Notes under the pieces: generated by a model | Seen by the model: the letters and a program-made list of their open reading frames with translations, nothing else | The model's database searches: none | Told to the model about the DNA's origin: nothing | NCBI GenBank assembly: GCA_032209605.1 | Contig: JASFXZ010000053.1 | Span: 1,550,001 to 1,614,000 of the forward strand | Length of the DNA stretch: 64,000 bases | From: Mactromeris polynyma | Taxonomy: Eukaryota; Mollusca; Bivalvia; Venerida; Mactridae | Reading direction: 5' to 3' | Made by a program: the position numbers and the translations under genes | In this document: positions 57,101 through 64,000 of the stretch, one piece after another | How positions within the stretch are numbered: position 1 is the stretch's first letter | Layout: every line of letters starts with the position of its first letter

Positions 57101-60100
57101 TGGGCTCGTCTCGTCATGTTAACAGCTGTTTATGGAAGGGCAAATTAGTACTGGTTGTTAATTAATTTCAGAAAAACGCGTAAGGTCAACTGATGGCGAT
57201 ATATAAATGAAACTGAAGCGTTTGAAAATGTGAGTCATCAACACAAGTATAGCATACAAAGAGAGAAAGATACAATCACGTAGTTACGTTACGTACATTT
57301 TCTTGAAATGATCTGTTTACTTGTATCGTTGTATCTAATAGATCCATTGTCAAAGGGATGACCACTTCTTTGGTCATTTTGGTTCGTATCAGTGATCGAC
57401 AACCTACAAATCATCGGAATAATAAACCGATTCATTTTAATATCAATAGTTCCGCTGGTCATTTAATGTAATAAAATGTATATCATTAAGAAATATTTCG
57501 GCGCAGCCGTATTAACATGGCTATGCTAGTTGCATATCAGTGTTGTGTAAACCAATCAAATCTTACGTTAACCCCTAAACTAACTTCTCTGCAACCGAAC
57601 AACGTTTGTAACCTTGACGCAGATTGGTTAACATTTCGATAAGGGTTACGTTACCTATCGAAATCCACTGAATTTCGGTGAATTTACCGAAATCCATTTT
57701 GGATCGTAAGTGATCAGCAATCGTAACATCTCGGCATTTGTTTATGTTGCACAGCAAATCTTAAAGTTCAAATTGCTTCGACCATATTTCTTGCTAAACT
57801 TTAACACAATGGGGCAAAATTAAAGCAAGTTTCGTTAACAAGTGAATAATTACGTATAGATCCTTTGATTGCAATACCGAGTTACAATAGTTTGCGCCAT
57901 CCCTTGTACTATTGCGCAACACCGATTCTTCAGTAAAGGAGTATGATAAACTTAATATTTGCCAGACTGCAAAGAACTAGATAGAACAAGTAACCGAATG
58001 TTTAAGTTGTACTGAATTGTTAATGAAAAACTGATATTTACTGATGTATCATAAATAACATCGATCACTTACTTGTAATTCTGTCTGTATGCTGATACAA
58101 GTTCGTCAATTTTAGGTTTGTCTGATTTCAGGACTTCAACTAAAACGGTATAACTCTATAATTTGTGAATAGACTAAACATCCGGCATCGAAGCCACTAA
58201 CAACTAACTATAATATTAAGAGATGAGCGAAATTTGGAAGGTTATAAACCGGATTCTCCAATTAATAGTATTTTCACTTGTAGTAAAATAGAAAATATTT
58301 CACCTAAAATGCAAATTTGACGTCAACAGCATTCAATTAGAACGCAGAGAAAGTTTAGAGTGATTAATAAAAATAACTGGATCTTTTTTAAATAAAAAAC
58401 TCCCGATAAAATCAAATTGCGCCGTTATGACTATGAGCAACTAAATATATATTTGTAAGATATTCAATGCCTCTAAACGTTTAACAGAAATCATTGAAAA
58501 CAATGATATTTATGACATATGGAGACTAAAACATCCAAAACTAATATACTTGGCACTCAAATCACAACCCACCCATCTTCTGTAGATTTGACTATTTCTT
58601 AATATCTTCCAACATATTAAACAATGTGAATGATTGCACAATTAAACCCGGTTACAAGTCCGACCATTCCGTAGTCACTTTTGACCTCAATCTCAAGACG
58701 GTAGAACGAGGAAAAGGGTTTTTTAAAATAAATAACTCAATACTATTAAACGAAGACTTCCAAACCAATGTCAAACTAGCAATCAAAGAAACCGCAGAAA
58801 TAAATAAGAATTCAAACCCAAACACTCTATGGGAAGTTATAAAAGGAACCGTACGAAATGAAGCCATTAGGTTATCTAGTAAACTACAAAAAACAAAGAA
58901 AGCAAATGAATTAAATATACTTAACAATATTAAAAAACTAGAACAACAACTGATCTCGCAACCTGATAATATAAACTATCAAAATGAATTGACAACTCAA
59001 AAGACAATATTAAATGAAATAACAGAAGAGAAAATAAAAGGTATTCTATTACGATCAAGAGCCAAATGGATCGAAGGGGCAGAAAAAAACACTAAGTATT
59101 TCGCAAATCTAGAACGCAAACGAGCAGAAAGTAAAACTATTCATCAATTAAAAACAGAAAATGACAAAATAGAACACCAACAAGAAAAAATTCTATCATA
59201 CTGTAAAAGTTTCTATGAAAATTTATACAAAGAAGATAAAGACATAAATATTGATGAAGACCTATTCTCAAATGGACATAAAATACTATCTGATGACAAC
59301 AAAGATGTTACAAATGGATTGATATCAGAATATGAATGCTCCTCTGCATTGAAAGAAATGAATAACAATAAAAGTCCAGGATCGGATGGATTAAACGTGG
59401 AGTTTTATAAGCTCTTCTGGAGCGAAATTAAACAGTTTCTTATAAACTCGATAAACTACTCTTATGAAACAGGAAACTTAACAGAATTACAAACTCAGAG
59501 TATAATTACCTTAATTCCGAAACAAAATAAAGATCTTTTGTCAATAGATAATTGGAGACCCATATCATTGTTAAATGTAGATTATAAACTTGCATCAAAA
59601 GTCATTGCAAACAGAATAAAAAAGGTTATAAATCATCTAGTAAATGAAAATCAAACTGGGTTTATTAAAGGTAGGTACATAGGCGAGAATGTCCGAACAA
59701 TTTTAGAGACAATTGATTACATGAATGACCATCAAGAACCTGGTATAATATTTTTCTCCGATTTCCACAAAGCATTTGATAGTTTAAACCACAAGTTTAT
59801 GTTCAAATGTCTAAAAGAACAAAATTTTAGTGACTCACTGATTAGATGGGTAAAACTTTTTTATAATGATGCAAAAAGTTGTATAACAAATAATGGTCAT
59901 CTTTCTGACTTCTTTAAAATAAAAAATGGGGTACGACAGGGATGTCCTTTGTCACCTTATTTATTTATCCTGAGTATTGAATTGCTGTCCGTATCTATTG
60001 ACAAAAATAAAAACATTAAAGGTATAACACGTAATAACGTAAACACAAAACAAACCTTATTTGCTGATGACGCAAGCTTTCTTCTCGATGGCACAAAAAC

Positions 60101-63100
60101 TTCATTTGAAAATCTAATAAAAACCCTTGACATTTTCAGTAAATCATCAGGTCTTAAACTTAACAGGAAAACATGTTCAGTACTGCGCATTGGATCATTG
60201 AAAGATACAGACATTGTTTATTGTCACTCAAGTGAATTCAATTGGACTTCAACGGAAGCCACAACTCTTGGCATAACATTTAGCAATAAGACCTCGTCAA
60301 TGTATGAACTAAATTTATCTAATAGAATATCCGAATGTAAAAATATCCTGACAAACTGGAAACGGTGGAACCTGACTTTAATTGGTAAAATAACAGTTCT
60401 TAAAACTTTCATTCTTCCAAAACTGATATATCCTCTAACTGTTCTCGAAACCCCACCTTCAAAGTTCATGAAATCCTTAAATACACTATTTTTTGATTTC
60501 ATATGGAATTCAAAACCAGATAAAATTCAGCGTAATGTATTAATTCAAGATTACAAAGATGGTGGTCTGAAAATGTTAGACATTTTTAGCTTTATTGATT
60601 CAATAAAAATTAGTTGGATACAAAGAATTGTTCAATCAAATGCAAACGTGAGCTTACAATACAAAAACGAATTAGAACATTATGGAGGATTACTGATCTT
60701 CAAGTGTAACATAAGTGAAAAAGAATGAAAAACTATTCCAATAAAATCTAAATTCTTAAAAGACATTTTAATTTCTTGGTCCAAAGTAAACTATCTAAAT
60801 AAGGAGATAAGGTTACAAAAAAAATTTATTTGGAATAACTTAAATATAAAAGACCAGAATGATCAGCTTTTTTATTACAAAGAGTGGCATGCAAAAGGTA
60901 TAATATTTATGGAACACATTTATGACTTTAGGAATAAAAAGTTTTATAGTTTTGAGCAGCTGAAATTTTTATATAACATTCAAAATAAGGACTATCTAAG
61001 ATACCATACTCTAGTCGGTAATATACCAAATTATTGGAAAACACAATTGGGAAATGTTACTATATGCTATGATACTGCAAACTATCTGTTCGATAAAATA
61101 AACGATAAAACAAAACTAAGTAAACTTGTTTATACACTACTGATAAAAAATAAACTCCACGATGAACCAAAATATAAAAAGAAATGGAATCGTTTTTTTC
61201 CAAACGATAAAATTGAATGGAACAATATCCTAACCACATCATCTCTTATCACAATTGACACAAAATTACGGGCATTCCAGTACAAATATATAATGAACAT
61301 AATACCTGACAACTCATTCTTACATAAAATAAAGATAGTTCAGTCAAGTCTTTGCGACTTCTGCAATATGTATACAGACTCAATATATCATATGTTTTGG
61401 GAATGTCAGATTATTCAGAATTTCTGGACCGGTCTAAGAACATTTTTAGAAGAAAAACTTTCTAAAAAGATCAAACTCACTTTTAAAAACATCTCATTTT
61501 GTAATGTTATAGACAATAAAGAAAAAGATGGAATAATTACAAATTTTATAGTCTTATTTTCAAAATACTTTATTTTCAAGAACAAATGTAACAAAAGTAC
61601 TCCTACAATTGCAGCCTTAAAATTTCAAATCATGGACAGGAAGAAACTTGAAGAAACAATTGCTTATCTTAAAGACAAAACACAGGTCTGTAACAGAAAA
61701 TGGCAAATGTTTAATTAGTATGCGATAAATCAATCAAAGTATATCCCCACTGCTTCAAAACTTTATTCTCCTTATCTCTCTATTTGAATCTAACATACTA
61801 TCTTCTTCTCTTCTTCTCTAACCATTTTCCCCTATGATCTATTTCAACCTAACACCTATATATTCTCTCTAAAAATTCATATGAACATGCATATTATCAA
61901 CTGAATATGATTGTACATCTAACAGGATCGATGTCATTTATGTAGCCGAATGTTGGCAACTATGCATTCCTTATGAAAATAAAAATATATATATAAAAAA
62001 AAAAAGATATTCAATGCCTATCTGGACATGATTTGGTACGAAATGAAAGTATACGAAAACACAAACAAACCATGTATAACTTTCCAGATATCTAAAGATA
62101 CTTACGCATAAAATCTGCTGGGTTGTACAAGGGGTCACAAGGATATCCCATTCTCTTCAGGAAATCTAAGGGTTCCTTGTGTGCAGCCCCGAAATAGACA
62201 ACCTCAAAATAAAGCAAAATATTTATAATATAATAAATCATACAATATGTGCACTGCGTGTTAAGTTACCACATTTGACAAATATTGAACCAGGTAAAAA
62301 CATCAATGAAAATAGGAAAAATGTAAAAGACCTACATGGTTGGATGTAAATGTGACTGTGTAAGCATATGAGACAGACACAAGTTAATGAACATCTTAAT
62401 ACAAAGTGACAATTATTAAACTATGTTGTAATATTTACTGTATAAAATACCACAATTTCCTATGCTGTGGTCTCCCTTTACAAGTTACAGAGACCTCTGC
62501 AATCACAAACATGTTAACAGTATTTTATTATAGTTTCTTAAGCTGTTGTTATATATATTAGATGTTGACCTTTTTCTGGTTATATAGGTTGTTCAATGAA
62601 AAATAAATCTGACCTAGTTTGCAATGTGTAACGGTGGTTATTTTCAAACGTACTGCATTGCGAGACATTCGTTAAGGCGGAGATTAAAGTACTACTTAGC
62701 CCTAATTTGAAAATCTCTAAAAATACCTGTCCTAATGCCATAAGAAGTAAAGAATCAAACATATGATATATCTGACTCGATGGCTGATGTATTGTTATTA
62801 TAACTGTCTTGTTATATTGACTCGCATAAATCTTCAGTTGTTTCACAAGAGATAGAGCAGTGCTTGAATCTAGACCTGATGTTGGTTCCTGTAAAATGTG
62901 TAAGGGTAACTCCTTGTTCGTTCCAGTCAAGTACAAGTATAGATATATTACGGCATCACATTCCGATATGAGTATAATTGATTCCCCAAGCAAAACCAAT
63001 GAAATGAAACACATCGACACACATTTTATCTCAATCATCTACCCGTCGCCTCAACTGTACAAATCAAAATTACAGTGTTTCCATTTTGAGAAAATTGCAT

Positions 63101-63442
63101 TTGATTTGTTGAAAAGCATTTACGTTGAACGAGTTACATAACCGGTCAGCGGAATTGGAATTTACCCTATTTAGCACAGTTCTCTAAGTACAAGTATGTT
63201 CACTATATCGACTATAAAGAGCTAATGGCGACGAAATACTTGGCACCATAATCTCAATATCGCTAAAACATTAAAGATGGTTTTAAAGAACAATTATATT
63301 GTCTGTGATCAGTCGAGAACAAATAGGTAGTTTTAACTCACGTCACATAAGAGTATATCAGGGTCTGTGAGCAGTTCACAAGCAATGCTAGCTCTCTTCT
63401 TCTCACCATCAGAAAGTCCACGTAACAACATGTCTCCCATTA
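54131..63442 (-). CDS. ABCG-family half transporter, 3' ten exons (partial)
   Basis: ATP-driven membrane exporter of subfamily G (nucleotide-binding domain followed by membrane domain). Exons 5' to 3': 63442-63342, 62888-62727, 62202-62106, 58139-58073, 57403-57321, 56643-56393, 56128-56071, 55292-55078, 54694-54486 and 54329-54131. They join in one frame to 479 residues plus stop. Seen: signature LSDGEKKR, Walker B/D-loop [15 protein letters not shown]-loop ITIHQPSSQ, the linker [12 protein letters not shown]...[15 protein letters not shown] at the start of the membrane domain, then about six hydrophobic helices, with [14 protein letters not shown] and [10 protein letters not shown] between helices. 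The final extracellular loop has cysteines typical of ABCGs, and the C-terminus is basic. Walker A and the N-terminus lie beyond 64000. The signature has Asp where Gly-Gly is usual. By similarity of motifs it belongs to the invertebrate ABCG group near ABCG2-like/E23-like proteins; substrate unknown. Confidence 0.92.
55755..56000 (+). repeat. dispersed repeat, 'cacaagacaatgcctcccc' family
   Basis: gaacgccacatacacaagac and aatacctccccatgcagacc, then cacaaggaatggcccaacag and ggagggggagaggggaatta. The fullest copy of the family. Intron of the ABCG gene, between exons 56071 and 55292. Confidence 0.65.
57032..57215 (+). mobile_element. tRNA-derived SINE with intact cloverleaf head
   Basis: 57032-57108 folds as a tRNA: cgagccca pairs with tgggctcg as an 8-bp acceptor, the A box lies in tgtgtcagtggttaaagcac and the B box is ggttcgattcc. 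The anticodon loop ctatcgc has U33, with ATC at the anticodon position, but its stem is imperfect. The non-tRNA tail (tctcgtcatgttaacagctg ... gcgatatataaatgaaac) marks it as a SINE rather than a tRNA gene. Confidence 0.65.
57500..57790. repeat. dispersed repeat shared with 33600-33930
   Basis: Contains gttgcatatcagtgttgtgt, aaaccaatcaaatcttacgt, gcagattggttaacatttcg and gtaacatctcggcatttgtt, matching 33600-33930 over about 270 bp with scattered changes. Intron of the ABCG gene. A 60-codon minus frame inside is not a gene. Confidence 0.7.
58473..62003 (+). mobile_element. 5'-truncated LINE (non-LTR retrotransposon) with 16-bp target-site duplication
   Basis: A 3.53-kb insertion flanked by aagatattcaatgcct at 58457-58472 and again at 62004-62019, with a poly(A)-like tail after ataaaaatatatatat. 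It starts inside the endonuclease domain and so lacks ORF1, the 5' UTR and most of the endonuclease. It lies antisense in the ABCG intron between exons 62106 and 58139, and it ends in a 3' UTR of about 290 bp. It looks young: exact duplication and nearly open frame. Truncation implies it was inactive on arrival. Confidence 0.93.
58474..61718 (+). pseudogene. LINE ORF2: endonuclease tail, reverse transcriptase, C-terminal domain
   Basis: Coding remnant of an L1/Tx1-like ORF2, the protein that nicks target DNA and primes reverse transcription. The end of the APE-type endonuclease is seen as [14 protein letters not shown] and [10 protein letters not shown]. The reverse transcriptase shows [37 protein letters not shown] and the catalytic [10 protein letters not shown]-terminal Cys/His motif, [18 protein letters not shown], lies near 61350. 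Damage visible: an apparent one-base deletion near 58551 and one in-frame TGA at 60726; otherwise the frame is open to TAA at 61716. The longest open part starts at a GTG in the reading frame, not a real initiation site. Lineage assignment is by motif memory only. Confidence 0.88.
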
Positions 63443-63649
63443 CTGCAACAAATCATAGTTCAGATAATTGAAATGTAATTACTGCTCAGTGTATCGACAA
63501 TAAAGACAAAATGGCTGCTTGACTGGTACCAAATGAAGAATACTCGAGCTACGACCTGTAATTGATACAAGGATTGTTTGTAAACTTAATTGCAAGCAAT
63601 GTCGTATGTGTTAATATTAGGAATGATAGGCAATGCGTGGATTTCAATG

Positions 63650-64000
63650 TAGAGAAGGGCAATTGACTGTCATTCCATTATTTGACAAGGCTTTGACAGT
63701 GAACCAACCAGCAGAACCAACATTGTATTACTATGTACATGGCAGTGGACCCAATGTCCCAAAACTTGACAATGTACCAATGGACCTAACATTACCTTAC
63801 TGGACAATGGCAGTGAAACGAATGTGTCATTATTAAAGAATATGGCTAGGGTAGTGGACCCATCATTTCAGTAATTGATAAAGGCCGGTGCACCCAGTAT
63901 TCCAGTATTTGAAAAAGGGCAGTGGACCTTCCATTCCAGAATTTGACTAAGTGCAGTGGACCCACCATTTCATTACTTGATCAAGGTCGGTGCACGTAGT
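63650..64000. repeat. degenerate tandem repeat at window edge
   Basis: Repeated variants of gcagtggacccaccatttca / gtaattgataaaggccggtg with a period of roughly 50 bp, becoming clearer toward the right edge and probably continuing beyond it. In an ABCG intron. No coding meaning. Confidence 0.6.

Noticed and set aside
57032..57108. Genuine tRNA gene
   Set aside because: Imperfect anticodon stem and a non-tRNA tail typical of SINEs, so it is listed as a mobile element.
62580..63141. 152-codon minus frame and 93-codon plus frame
   Set aside because: The first is an ABCG exon (62727-62888) with intronic read-through on both sides. The second is its antisense shadow.

Overview
The window looks like AT-rich animal nuclear DNA, most likely from a mollusc. 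The genes carry GT/AG introns. The Toll-like receptor has an intronless coding frame, as many molluscan TLRs do. The non-coding DNA is crowded with tRNA-derived SINEs, TA-flanked MITEs, LINE copies and minisatellites. The phylum is an inference from gene type and repeat character, not from a database match.

Layout: (1) 1532-4057 (+), a single-exon Toll-like receptor with LRRs, one transmembrane segment and a TIR domain. (2) 8693-26842 (-), a complete 11-coding-exon FAM20C-like secretory-pathway kinase, called gene A here (506 aa by my splicing). (3) About 26.9-43.2 kb, a gene-poor, repeat-filled stretch. (4) 43264-51480 (+), a second complete 11-coding-exon FAM20C-like kinase, gene B (529 aa). 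A and B are head-to-head paralogues whose coding exons 3-10 have identical lengths and phases. (5) 54131-63442 (-), the C-terminal ten exons of an ABCG half transporter whose 5' part lies beyond the window. A 3.5 kb 5'-truncated LINE with a 16-bp target-site duplication sits in one of its introns. A U2 snRNA gene, or a close copy, lies antisense in intron 4 of gene B.

The most unusual structure is in gene A. A 65-bp minisatellite of about 26 units begins exactly at the 3' splice site of exon 4, so each unit carries a copy of that splice acceptor. Two arrays of the same 53-bp repeat, about 1.9 and 2.1 kb long and in opposite orientation, flank exons 9 and 10, which encode the kinase catalytic centre. 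MITE-like elements lie within about 25 nt of the donors of exons 5, 6, 7 and 8. All three could alter how the pre-mRNA folds or is spliced; this is inference and could be tested with RNA data.

The genes do not form an obvious pathway. The TLR is an innate-immune receptor, the FAM20C-like pair would phosphorylate secreted proteins in the Golgi or extracellular space (a role in shell or matrix mineralisation is plausible but not shown here), and the ABCG protein is a membrane transporter.
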